DNA of 6,988 nucleotides. Origin: Rhizobiaceae bacterium. GTDB lineage: Bacteria; Pseudomonadota; Alphaproteobacteria; Rhizobiales; Rhizobiaceae. Within the stretch, counting starts at the first letter, position 1. Each line of letters begins with the position of its first letter. Position numbers and translations under genes: made by a program. The stretch covers positions 1 through 6,988 of the forward strand of contig SCRB01000725.1 in NCBI GenBank assembly GCA_004299545.1, given 5' to 3'. Under the pieces are notes generated by a model, which was not told the DNA's origin, ran no database searches, and saw nothing but the letters and a program-made list of their open reading frames with translations. Of this stretch, positions 1 to 5,438 are shown piece by piece.

Positions 1-186
1 GTGGCGCCCATCATGCACGAATTCATGGATATACATGCCATGAATGAGCGAGGTCGCTCCCTCTTCCGCGCCGACGAAATAGATCGCCAGAAGCAGGAGG
101 AGGCCGCCGAAAATAGCCCATGGCAGGATTTCCCCGACGGGAATCGAAGCTGGGCGGGAGTCCGGGTTGAGTGTGATACTCGCCAT
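1..186 (-). CDS. cbtB: CbtB, cobalt transporter small subunit (3' end cut off by window edge)
   Basis: The 62 visible codons on the minus strand begin MASITLNPDSRPASIPVGEI. A single hydrophobic membrane segment follows at about residues 21-36 (LPWAIFGGLLLLLAIY). After it comes a short polar stretch rich in histidine, with HEFVHDGRH at the window edge. In the CbtB family, a one-pass membrane protein of roughly 60-70 residues, this His-rich end is the conserved signature and is thought to bind metal. CbtB is normally encoded just before the multi-pass CbtA, which would lie beyond the left edge. The pair is a predicted cobalt uptake system, assigned in the family mainly from B12-riboswitch control and neighbourhood. 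The start ATG at 186-184 has an AGGAGA ribosome site at 200-195, and a cobalamin riboswitch precedes it. The gene is incomplete at its 3' end. Confidence 0.88.
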   Translation of the reverse strand, partial: MASITLNPDSRPASIPVGEILPWAIFGGLLLLLAIYFVGAEEGATSLIHGMYIHEFVHDGRH

Positions 187-228
187 GTCGAATTTCTCCT
201 GGGATTACGCGTCCCGTTGACAGAATAA

Positions 229-334
229 CGATACGAGGCGAGGGTCTGACTTCCAGCGCTTGGGGCTGGTTACAGTGGCGCGACCGTGCCGGATTTCCAT
301 CGGCTTCCTCGCAGTATCTTCCGTGACGGTATCG
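229..334 (-). promoter_or_regulatory. Cobalamin (B12) riboswitch upstream of cbtB
   Basis: Read on the minus strand, the element has the hallmarks of the cobalamin aptamer. These are a GGAAGCC then GGAAATCCGG block (about 308-288), the B12-box core CGCCACTGTA (280-271), and a closing AAGTCAGACC segment (about 252-243). CGATAC (334-329) pairs with GTATCG (234-229) as the closing P1 stem. CCAGC (269-265) pairs with GCTGG (257-253) as a short internal hairpin after the B12 box. At about 106 nt it is compact and lacks the long peripheral arm of large B12 riboswitches. No U-run terminator lies between the aptamer and the cbtB ATG. A small hairpin (GGGA 215-212 with TCCC 204-201) abuts the AGGAGA ribosome site. 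I therefore infer that bound B12 blocks translation initiation of the cobalt transporter. Confidence 0.9.
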
Positions 335-418
335 GCGGCCAGGCGCTTTGTCAATGTGACGGAAAGATGGCTTCGGAAATGGCTCACCTATGATCCCGGT
401 CCGCTCCAGAGAGCAAAA

Positions 419-985
419 ATGCGCACGCGTCTGACATTTATTTGCGCCGGCGCCACCGCTGCGACGAAGGCCGCAGCCTTTCCGCACGACGAACCGCTCG
501 AAACGCGCTCGCTTGCGGCCGTCGCCGAATTGGCGAGGCATGCCATCGTTTCCGGCCGGGTGCTGTCATCCCCGTCGCTTGCGGCACGGCAGACGGCTGA
601 AATCCTGTCTCGTGACGCGGGAGAAGACGAGGCGCTTGCCGACTGGAATTGCGGCCGCTGGGCGGGAAGGCAGCTTGCGGACCTGGAGGAGAAAGAGCCG
701 GAAGCGGTGGCGCTCTGGCTATCCGATCCCGGCGCGGCACCGCATGGCGGGGAATCGCTCGTCGGTCTTTTTGGCCGTGTGGGTTCATGGCTCGATGCCT
801 GCAATGGCGGCGAGAGGCGAATCGTCGCCGTGACGCATGCCGCAATCATCCGCGCCGCCGTCGTGAACTGCCTGGGCGCGCCGCTGCAATCGTTCTGGCG
901 GCTCGACGTCCGGCCCCTCTCCGTCACGGAACTGAGAGGCGACGGCAAACGCTGGAGGATCAGAAGCTTCGGGGCTGCGTCATGA
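419..985 (+). CDS. Histidine-phosphatase-superfamily protein lacking the first catalytic histidine
   Basis: The product is 188 residues from the ATG at 419, which has a purine-rich GAGAG stretch upstream; longer in-frame starts would run into the riboswitch. The fold markers of the phosphoglycerate mutase/alpha-ribazole phosphatase superfamily are visible. They are SSPSLAARQTAE (50-61, keeping Arg58), DWNCGRWAG (76-84), GGES (110-113) and VTHAAIIRAA (138-147) with the second catalytic His140. The N-terminal strand should carry the R-H-G motif, whose His is the phosphate acceptor. It reads FICAGATAAT (7-16), with Cys9-Ala10-Gly11 in place of Arg-His-Gly. The protein may therefore be a non-catalytic relative or use altered chemistry. 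It is divergent from riboswitch-controlled cbtB, so a role in cobalt or B12 metabolism (CobC-like) is possible, but that is inference from position only. It converges on tRNA-His. Confidence 0.8.
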   Translation: MRTRLTFICAGATAATKAAAFPHDEPLETRSLAAVAELARHAIVSGRVLSSPSLAARQTAEILSRDAGEDEALADWNCGRWAGRQLADLEEKEPEAVALWLSDPGAAPHGGESLVGLFGRVGSWLDACNGGERRIVAVTHAAIIRAAVVNCLGAPLQSFWRLDVRPLSVTELRGDGKRWRIRSFGAAS

Positions 986-1023
986 GCAGGAACCGGTGTG
1001 TCCGGAATGGATCGGGGGAGAAA

Positions 1024-1100
1024 TGGTACGGTTGGGTGGAGTTGAACCACCGACCTCAGGAGCCACAATCCTGCGCTCTAACCAACTGAGCTACAACCGC
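1024..1100 (-). tRNA. tRNA-His (anticodon GTG)
   Basis: The minus strand folds as a complete 77-nt tRNA with an encoded CCA end (1026-1024). The acceptor stem pairs GCGGTTG (1100-1094) with CAACCGT (1034-1028). The D arm contains GTAGCTCAGTTGGTTAGAGC. The anticodon stem CAGGA/TCCTG encloses the loop TTGTGGC, giving anticodon GTG for histidine. The T arm holds GGTTCAACTCC. The base before position 1 is T, not G, and the discriminator base is A73, not C73, so the usual extra G-1:C73 pair is not encoded. Loss of G-1 is established for Rhizobiales, Rhodobacterales and Caulobacterales. Position 1 and 72 form a G-U wobble. No clear terminator follows the gene, which faces the histidine-phosphatase gene. 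Confidence 0.97.
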
Positions 1101-1126
1101 ACGCCCGCCGATTGACGACGTTGGTG

Positions 1127-1155
1127 TCATTAAGCGGAATGTGCGACATTTTCAA
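1127..1155 (-). promoter_or_regulatory. Probable sigma-70-type promoter of tRNA-His
   Basis: Read on the minus strand, TTGAAA (1155-1150) is followed after exactly 17 bases by TAATGA (1132-1127). This puts the start of transcription roughly 20 bases before the mature tRNA 5' end at 1100. The -35 box matches consensus at five of six positions, and the spacing and location fit a tRNA promoter. Not tested. Confidence 0.6.
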
Positions 1156-1234
1156 GCCCACCTCTTATTCGCAATTCGCAAGCGCGGCCGATAACCTGTA
1201 TACCGGTTCGTAAGACGGACAGGAGGGGGAGACA

Positions 1235-2362
1235 ATGAAGAGCCGCGCCGCCATTTTGCATTCCTTTCCGCATGAACGGCCCTATGCCGTTTCGCGACCG
1301 CTCTCCATCGAGGAGACAGAGCTGGACGAGCCGGGTTATGGCGAGGTCCTGGTCAGGATCGCTGCTGCCGGCCTCTGCCATTCGGACCTCTCTGTCATCA
1401 ACGGCGACCGTCCGCGGCCGATGCCGATGGCGCTTGGGCACGAGGCATCGGGTGTGGTCGAAAGCTGCGGCGAGGGGGTGGACGATCTTGCGCCAGGCGA
1501 CCATGTCATCATGGTCTTCGTCCCCTCCTGCGGGCATTGCGGCCCCTGTGCCGAGGGGCGGCCGGCCTTGTGCGAGCCCGGCGCGCGGGCCAACGGCGCC
1601 GGTGAATTGCTCGGCGGGGGCCGCCGTATCCGGCTGAGGGGCGCGTCGGTCAGCCATCATATCGGCGTGTCGGCCTTCAGCGAATATGCCGTCGTCTCGC
1701 GGCGGTCGCTGATCAGGATCGGCCCGGATTTTCCACTCGAAAAGGCGGCGCTCTTCGGCTGCGCGGTGCTGACGGGCGTCGGCGCCGTCGTCAACACGGC
1801 GGCTGTCAGGCCGGGGCAGAGCGTTGCGGTGGTAGGGCTTGGCGGCGTCGGCCTGTCGGCGGTGCTCGGCGCCCTTGCCGCGGGAGCCGCCGACGTGATC
1901 GCCATCGATATTGACGAAGGCAAGCTCGCCTTCGCGCAAAGGCTCGGCGCCACGGCGGTCTACAATTCACGCGGCGAGGGGGCCGCGGCGCTCATCAAGG
2001 ACGAGACGAAGGGCGGCGCCGATGTCGTTGTCGAGACGGCTGGTGTCATTCCGGCGCTCGATCTCGCCTACCAGATCACCCGGCGCGGCGGCCAGACCGT
2101 GACCGCGAGCCTCGCCAATCCAGCGGCGAAATTCGCCGTCCAGCAGGTCGGGCTCGTTGCCGAGGAACGCACCTTGCGCGGCAGCTATCTCGGCGGCGGC
2201 GTGCCGTCGCGTGACATCCCGCGCTACATGCGGCTTTATGAGAGAGGCCGGCTGCCCGTCGACCAATTGCTGACCAGCACCGGAACGCTGGATGAGATCA
2301 ATGAAGGTTTCGATCTTCTCGCCGAAGGACGCACGGTGCGCCACGTCATCCACTTCGGCTGA
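1235..2362 (+). CDS. Zinc-dependent, NAD-type alcohol dehydrogenase (medium-chain family)
   Basis: The 375-residue product is the normal length for the class I/III zinc alcohol dehydrogenases. The catalytic zinc ligands are Cys48 (GLCHSD), His69 (GHEASG, with Glu70) and Cys176 (FGCAVLTG). The structural zinc lobe is complete with Cys99, Cys102, Cys105 and Cys113 (CGHCGPC...LC). The Rossmann dinucleotide motif GLGGVG is at 201-206, and Asp225 in VIAIDID sits where an acidic residue selects NAD over NADP. The enzyme should therefore oxidise an alcohol to an aldehyde or ketone in the cytoplasm. The substrate cannot be read, and it is not an obvious glutathione-dependent FrmA. The start at 1235 has a strong AGGAGGGGGA ribosome site (1221-1230). 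It appears to be a single-gene unit, ending 18 bases before convergent xseA. Confidence 0.9.
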   Translation: MKSRAAILHSFPHERPYAVSRPLSIEETELDEPGYGEVLVRIAAAGLCHSDLSVINGDRPRPMPMALGHEASGVVESCGEGVDDLAPGDHVIMVFVPSCGHCGPCAEGRPALCEPGARANGAGELLGGGRRIRLRGASVSHHIGVSAFSEYAVVSRRSLIRIGPDFPLEKAALFGCAVLTGVGAVVNTAAVRPGQSVAVVGLGGVGLSAVLGALAAGAADVIAIDIDEGKLAFAQRLGATAVYNSRGEGAAALIKDETKGGADVVVETAGVIPALDLAYQITRRGGQTVTASLANPAAKFAVQQVGLVAEERTLRGSYLGGGVPSRDIPRYMRLYERGRLPVDQLLTSTGTLDEINEGFDLLAEGRTVRHVIHFG

Positions 2363-2363
2363 A

Positions 2364-2379
2364 GCGCCAGCAGGGGCGC
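2364..2379. terminator. Small hairpin between convergent adh and xseA, possible weak bidirectional terminator
   Basis: GCGCC (2364-2368) and GGCGC (2375-2379) form a 5-bp stem around a 6-base loop, in the 18-base gap between the two converging stop codons. There is no T-run on either side. It may only limit read-through, or may have no termination role. Confidence 0.3.
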
Positions 2380-2380
2380 G

Positions 2381-3934
2381 TCAGAACAGCGATCCTTGCT
2401 CGGGCTTGGTCTTGCCGCGCGGTGACGGTTTTTTCTCAGCCCCTCCGCCCGCAACCGCCTTCACCTCGCCGTCGGCGAATTCGATGCCGAGCACGGCCCC
2501 GGCGGCGATATCCGCCGCGTGCATCAACGCCCTGCCGCCGCCATCCCTGACGACGGCATAGCCTCTTTTCAGTACCGAATGGTAGGAAAGCGTTTCAAGC
2601 AGGCGGTCCGCCTGCGCCAGCCTGCGCCTGCGCCGCTCATCGGCGAGCGCCAACGCTCCATCGCCGCGCGCGGCCAGATTATCCAGCCTTCCGCGCTTTG
2701 CCCGCGCTTTTTCCTCCAGCGGTTCGACGCGAAGGCGCCGCCCGATCCGGCCGAGACCGAGCCGGCGCGCCGCGACAAGGCGCGAAAGCGCGCCCGGAAG
2801 ACGGTCTCCGGCGCGCGCGACGTGCCGGCCTTCCTCGGCGATACGGCGCTTGAGAAGCGACGGAGAAAGGCGGATGCCATCAAATTGCGTCCGTTTCCTC
2901 CGCGTGTTGGCGACGAGCGCCCTTCCGAGCCGGTTCGCGGCTTCGTCGAAGCGGCGGCGCGGCAGCGCCAACAACTGGTCGGCAGAGGGCAGGGCGCGGG
3001 CCGCGGCGCGAAAGGCCTGGCGCTTGCGGTCCGAAACCCTTGTGACCGCGCCGCTGAGCCTGGCGGCGAGGCTTGCGATCCGCGCTTCGAGTTCCGCCCT
3101 GACAGGCACGGCGAATTCGGCGGCGCCCGTCGGTGTCGGCGCGCGCATGTCGGCAACATAGTCGATCAGCGTCCAGTCGGTCTCGTGTCCGACCGCCGAG
3201 ATCACCGGAATGGCGGAGGCGGCGACGGCGCGCGCCACGGCCTCGTCGTTGAAGCCCCAGAGGTCTTCGAGACTGCCGCCGCCACGCGCGACGATGAGGA
3301 CGTCGGGCCGTGGAATCGATCCACCAGCCGGCAACGCGTTGAAGCCGGCGATCGCGGCGGAGACTTCGCGTCCCGTCGTCTCGCCCTGCACGCGTACCGG
3401 CCAGACGATCACATGAAGCGGGAAGCGATCGGTGATGCGGTGGATGATGTCGCGGATGACGGCGCCGGTCGGCGAGGTGACGACGCCGATGATGCGGGGC
3501 ATGAAGGGCAGGGGCCGCTTGCGCGCCTGATCGAACAGGCCTTCCGCCGCCAGCCGTTTCTTGCGCTCCTCCAGAAGCGCCATGAGGGCACCCGCGCCGG
3601 CCGGCTCGATATTGTCGATGACGATCTGGTAATTGGACTTGCCGGGATAGGTTGTCAGTTTGCCGGTGGCGATCACCTCCATACCTTCCTCGGGGCGGAA
3701 TTTCAGCCGCGAGAAAGTGCCTTTCCAGATGCAGGCGTCCAGCTTGGCACGATCGTCCTTCAGCGCGAAATAGGCGTGGCCGGATGAATGCGGGCCGCGA
3801 TAGCCGGAAATCTCGCCACGAACCCGGACATGGCCGAATGTGTCCTCGACGGTGCGTTTCAGCGCGAAGGAGATATCGCTGACAGAATATTCCGCGACGT
3901 TCGATCGCGAATCGGCGGAAATTGGATCGCTCAT
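2381..3934 (-). CDS. xseA: Exodeoxyribonuclease VII large subunit
   Basis: XseA pairs with several copies of XseB to degrade single-stranded DNA in both directions during repair and recombination, in the cytoplasm. The 517-residue product has the expected order. An OB-fold DNA-binding domain (about 14-112, with [20 protein letters not shown]) is followed by the catalytic core with [13 protein letters not shown] (151-163), [15 protein letters not shown] (216-230) and the signature [20 protein letters not shown] (245-264), which includes His250 and Asp253. A long helical, arginine-rich segment (about 275-450) and the conserved [12 protein letters not shown] (451-462) complete it. The tail (about 496-517) is basic and low-complexity and makes the protein longer than the roughly 456 residues of the E. 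coli enzyme. No Shine-Dalgarno sequence precedes the ATG at 3934. It lies 56 bases downstream of the same-strand LysR gene, with no visible terminator between them. xseB is not in the window. Confidence 0.96.
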   Translation of the reverse strand: MSDPISADSRSNVAEYSVSDISFALKRTVEDTFGHVRVRGEISGYRGPHSSGHAYFALKDDRAKLDACIWKGTFSRLKFRPEEGMEVIATGKLTTYPGKSNYQIVIDNIEPAGAGALMALLEERKKRLAAEGLFDQARKRPLPFMPRIIGVVTSPTGAVIRDIIHRITDRFPLHVIVWPVRVQGETTGREVSAAIAGFNALPAGGSIPRPDVLIVARGGGSLEDLWGFNDEAVARAVAASAIPVISAVGHETDWTLIDYVADMRAPTPTGAAEFAVPVRAELEARIASLAARLSGAVTRVSDRKRQAFRAAARALPSADQLLALPRRRFDEAANRLGRALVANTRRKRTQFDGIRLSPSLLKRRIAEEGRHVARAGDRLPGALSRLVAARRLGLGRIGRRLRVEPLEEKARAKRGRLDNLAARGDGALALADERRRRRLAQADRLLETLSYHSVLKRGYAVVRDGGGRALMHAADIAAGAVLGIEFADGEVKAVAGGGAEKKPSPRGKTKPEQGSLF

Positions 3935-3939
3935 GAAGG

Positions 3940-3969
3940 AATTGACCGGGTTGGAGGGGTGGGCGTCAA
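3940..3969 (-). promoter_or_regulatory. Possible promoter for a leaderless xseA transcript
   Basis: On the minus strand TTGACG (3969-3964) is followed after 18 bases by TCAATT (3945-3940), which matches only three of six -10 positions. The ATG of xseA begins 5 bases after that box. If real, transcription would begin at or beside the start codon, which would explain the missing ribosome site. Weak evidence; read-through from the LysR gene is an alternative. Confidence 0.25.
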
Positions 3970-3990
3970 GGGTGCAGAGCCAACGCTATC

Positions 3991-4950
3991 CTACCAGCCC
4001 GGCAGGATCTGGCTTGGACGATGCCGTCTCATGCGGCCCTGCGCCACGCCGGCAAAATCGAAGCTGCCGCTATCTTCGGCCTTGATGGGAACCGAAATAT
4101 TGTCAAGGCTTTCGGTGATATGCCGCGCCAGCGCATCGATGATGTCCGGCTGCGTCGCATGCCCACGCAACAGGCCGATCTTGACGTCGGGCAGGCGTGC
4201 GAAGCCGTCCTGTTCGCCGAGAACGCGCATGCCGGGCCGTAAAGCGCATTCCGGCAGAATCGAAACCGCGAGCCCGGAAAGCACGGCTGCCGCAACGGCG
4301 GTGGCCGACCAACTCGTCACCAGGACGCGATAGCTCCTTCCCGAGGCTCCCAGCGCCTCAATCGCCGCGTCGCGCCAGACGCAGCCGGCCCGGCCGAACG
4401 CCATCGGCAGGATCTTTTCCTCATGTACGGAATGGCTTGCCGACGTGACCCACAGAAGCGGCTCACGACGCACGATCTCTGCCTGGCGCCGCGTCTCGCT
4501 CAACGTCACCAGTGCCAGGTCGAGCGCACCGCGCGCGATCAGGCTGTCGAGACTGGGACTCGGTTCGCAGACGACGGACAGTTCGACGCGCGGGTTGGAG
4601 CGGGCAAAGCGGGCCATGATCTCGGGGAGAAAGCGATCGGCGTAATCGTCGGGCGTCCCGATGCGGATCGAGCCCTGGAGTTGGTCGTCGTCGAAAGCGG
4701 CAAGCGTCTCGCGGTTCAATTGCAGCATGCGGTGTGCATAGGTGAGGAGCCGTTCCCCTTCGTCGGTCAGCCGGTTGGAGCGGCCGTCCTTTTCGAAGAG
4801 CGGCTTGCCCAGCCGCTCCTCCAGACGCCGCATCTGCATCGACACCGCCGACTGCGTTCGATGCACCTCATCGGCCGCCCGGGTAAAGCTGCCGGTTGCA
4901 GCGATCGCCATGAATGTGCGGAGTTGGTCGAGGTCGAGCGGCGCTGCCAT
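3991..4950 (-). CDS. LysR-family transcriptional regulator, LrhA-like
   Basis: The 319-residue protein begins with a LysR winged helix-turn-helix (about 6-64). It contains LDLDQLRTFMAIAATGSFTR, then HRTQSAVSMQMRRLEERLG and LTDEGERLLTYA. An effector-binding domain follows (about 92-285, from GSIRIGTPDDYADRFLP). The HTH and the start of the sensor domain resemble the LrhA/HexA branch (CRTQSAVSQQM-type recognition helix, LQG-I-IG linker), which controls motility, surface and virulence traits in gammaproteobacteria. The target here is unknown. The last 30 residues are an unusual polar and basic tail (RMRRHRPS). The start codon at 4950 has only a poor ribosome site, preceded by an A/T-rich leader. 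The gene is divergent from the DUF1127 gene, the usual layout for LysR control of a neighbour and of itself. Confidence 0.92.
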   Translation of the reverse strand: MAAPLDLDQLRTFMAIAATGSFTRAADEVHRTQSAVSMQMRRLEERLGKPLFEKDGRSNRLTDEGERLLTYAHRMLQLNRETLAAFDDDQLQGSIRIGTPDDYADRFLPEIMARFARSNPRVELSVVCEPSPSLDSLIARGALDLALVTLSETRRQAEIVRREPLLWVTSASHSVHEEKILPMAFGRAGCVWRDAAIEALGASGRSYRVLVTSWSATAVAAAVLSGLAVSILPECALRPGMRVLGEQDGFARLPDVKIGLLRGHATQPDIIDALARHITESLDNISVPIKAEDSGSFDFAGVAQGRMRRHRPSQILPGW

Positions 4951-4968
4951 TTTTATCTATCATCTTCG

Positions 4969-5007
4969 TTGATCTATAACATTAGAAACATTCGTTCGAC
5001 TGATCAA
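4969..5007. repeat. Inverted repeat TTGATC/GATCAA, possible LysR operator
   Basis: TTGATC at 4969-4974 and GATCAA at 5002-5007 are perfect inverted copies separated by 27 bases. The right copy is the -35 box of the candidate LysR promoter, and the left copy adjoins TATAAC. An operator for autoregulation is plausible, but no canonical T-N11-A site was established. Confidence 0.3.
4979..5007 (-). promoter_or_regulatory. Candidate promoter of the LysR gene within an A/T-rich divergent region
   Basis: On the minus strand TTGATC (5007-5002) and TAATGT (4984-4979) are separated by 17 bases, and the LysR start codon is at 4950. On the opposite strand a weaker pair, TTTATC (4952-4957) and TATAAC (4975-4980), also 17 bases apart, could serve the DUF1127 gene with a leader of about 135 nt. 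The two would overlap, as is common for LysR gene/target pairs. The stretch 4951-5010 is clearly more A/T-rich than its surroundings. Confidence 0.35.
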
Positions 5008-5012
5008 TAGAG

Positions 5013-5023
5013 CTGTGGCACAG
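5013..5023. promoter_or_regulatory. Short dyad CTGTG-G-CACAG, possible operator
   Basis: Two perfect 5-base inverted arms flank a single G, between the A/T-rich promoter region and the DUF1127 leader. The symmetry and position suit a repressor or LysR-type site, or a weak hairpin in the leader. No protein can be assigned to it. Confidence 0.25.
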
Positions 5024-5047
5024 TCCAACCGTCGGCCGAAAGAGGCG

Positions 5048-5092
5048 ATGAACATCGTCCGTCCCTCCCGCATCCTCCCACGCGGGGCGTGA
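5048..5092 (+). CDS. Possible 14-codon upstream ORF in the DUF1127 leader
   Basis: ATG at 5048 opens a 14-residue frame, MNIVRPSRILPRGA, ending in TGA at 5090-5092. It is 32 bases before the DUF1127 start codon. A moderate ribosome site (AAAGAGG, 5040-5046) lies just before it, although its spacing to the ATG is only 1-2 bases. The codons for RPSRILPRG coincide with a predicted hairpin whose loop carries CCTCCC, so the sequence may be constrained as RNA and not as peptide. If translated, ribosomes would open that hairpin. Its reality is uncertain. Confidence 0.25.
   Translation: MNIVRPSRILPRGA
5067..5086 (+). other. 5' leader hairpin with a CCUCCC loop
   Basis: CCCGC (5067-5071) pairs with GCGGG (5082-5086), exposing the 10-base loop ATCCTCCCAC. 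The exposed CCUCCC is complementary to a Shine-Dalgarno core. The same kind of motif appears in the structured 3' UTR of the DUF1127 gene (5439-5479). Seen by eye; not folded with software. Confidence 0.4.
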
Positions 5093-5124
5093 ACCTGCGA
5101 CCTCAAGAACGAAGGAAAAGCCCG

Positions 5125-5418
5125 ATGACAACGTTCGGTCCTTCCACCTTGCCTCTCGATGGAGTGGCGCGCGTGGTGCTGATCGGGCGCGTCAAGAACG
5201 CTTTTTGGAATCTCGTCCGCTCGATCCGAAACCGCCGCGAGATCGAGCGCCTTGGCGCGATGAGCGATGCTGAACTTGCCGATATTGGCTTGCGGCGTAC
5301 CGACCTGCATGTCGCGCTGCGCTCCCCTTTCGGCATCGACCCCACCGCCTCGCTGAGGCCGATGGCTGCGGCGCGTGACACACTTTGCGGCGAAGATGCG
5401 GCACGGCGCGTCTGCTGA
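5125..5418 (+). CDS. Small DUF1127 protein
   Basis: The start chosen is the ATG at 5125 because GAAGGAAAAG lies at 5111-5120 with good spacing; an upstream GTG at 5089 has no such site. The 97-residue product carries the DUF1127 core at about 26-62, with an arginine-rich helix (RSIRNRREIERL) and then MSDAELADIGLRRTDL. A less conserved tail of about 35 residues begins SPFGIDPTASLRP. DUF1127 proteins are small, basic and abundant in alphaproteobacteria. In Agrobacterium they are tied to phosphate and carbon metabolism, and the Rhodobacter member CcaF1 binds RNA and affects small-RNA maturation. This copy is divergent from an LrhA-like LysR gene. It is followed by a structured 3' UTR and a strong terminator, so it is probably monocistronic with a small RNA at its 3' end. 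Confidence 0.9.
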   Translation: MTTFGPSTLPLDGVARVVLIGRVKNAFWNLVRSIRNRREIERLGAMSDAELADIGLRRTDLHVALRSPFGIDPTASLRPMAAARDTLCGEDAARRVC

Positions 5419-5438
5419 TTGCCTTTGACGAAGTTCCC

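Noticed and set aside
349..354. Perfect TTGACA on the minus strand upstream of the riboswitch
   Set aside because: A -10 box 17 bases on would lie in P1 and transcription would begin inside the aptamer, cutting off its 5' strand. No matching -10 was found at a distance that keeps the riboswitch whole.
23..541. Minus-strand frame of 172 codons spanning cbtB, the riboswitch and the start of the phosphatase-like gene
   Set aside because: It runs through the riboswitch and overlaps CbtB in another frame; the CbtB frame has the membrane segment and His motif.
986..1023. Possible terminator between the phosphatase-like gene and tRNA-His
   Set aside because: Only a 4-bp CCGG/CCGG pair with a 5-base loop and no T-run is present, too weak for either strand.
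1130..1939. Minus-strand open frame of 269 codons opposite the alcohol dehydrogenase
   Set aside because: The plus-strand frame carries all the zinc and NAD motifs; the opposite frame has biased composition and no family features.
2519..3787. Long plus-strand open frame of 422 codons antisense to xseA
   Set aside because: It lies wholly inside the strongly conserved xseA gene, is arginine/aspartate-rich with no recognisable domain or ribosome site, and is the kind of shadow frame expected in GC-rich DNA.
5016..5030. TGGCAC resembling the -24 half of a sigma-54 promoter before the DUF1127 gene
   Set aside because: The -12 half (TTGC) is missing at the right spacing, and the bases belong to the dyad CTGTGGCACAG.
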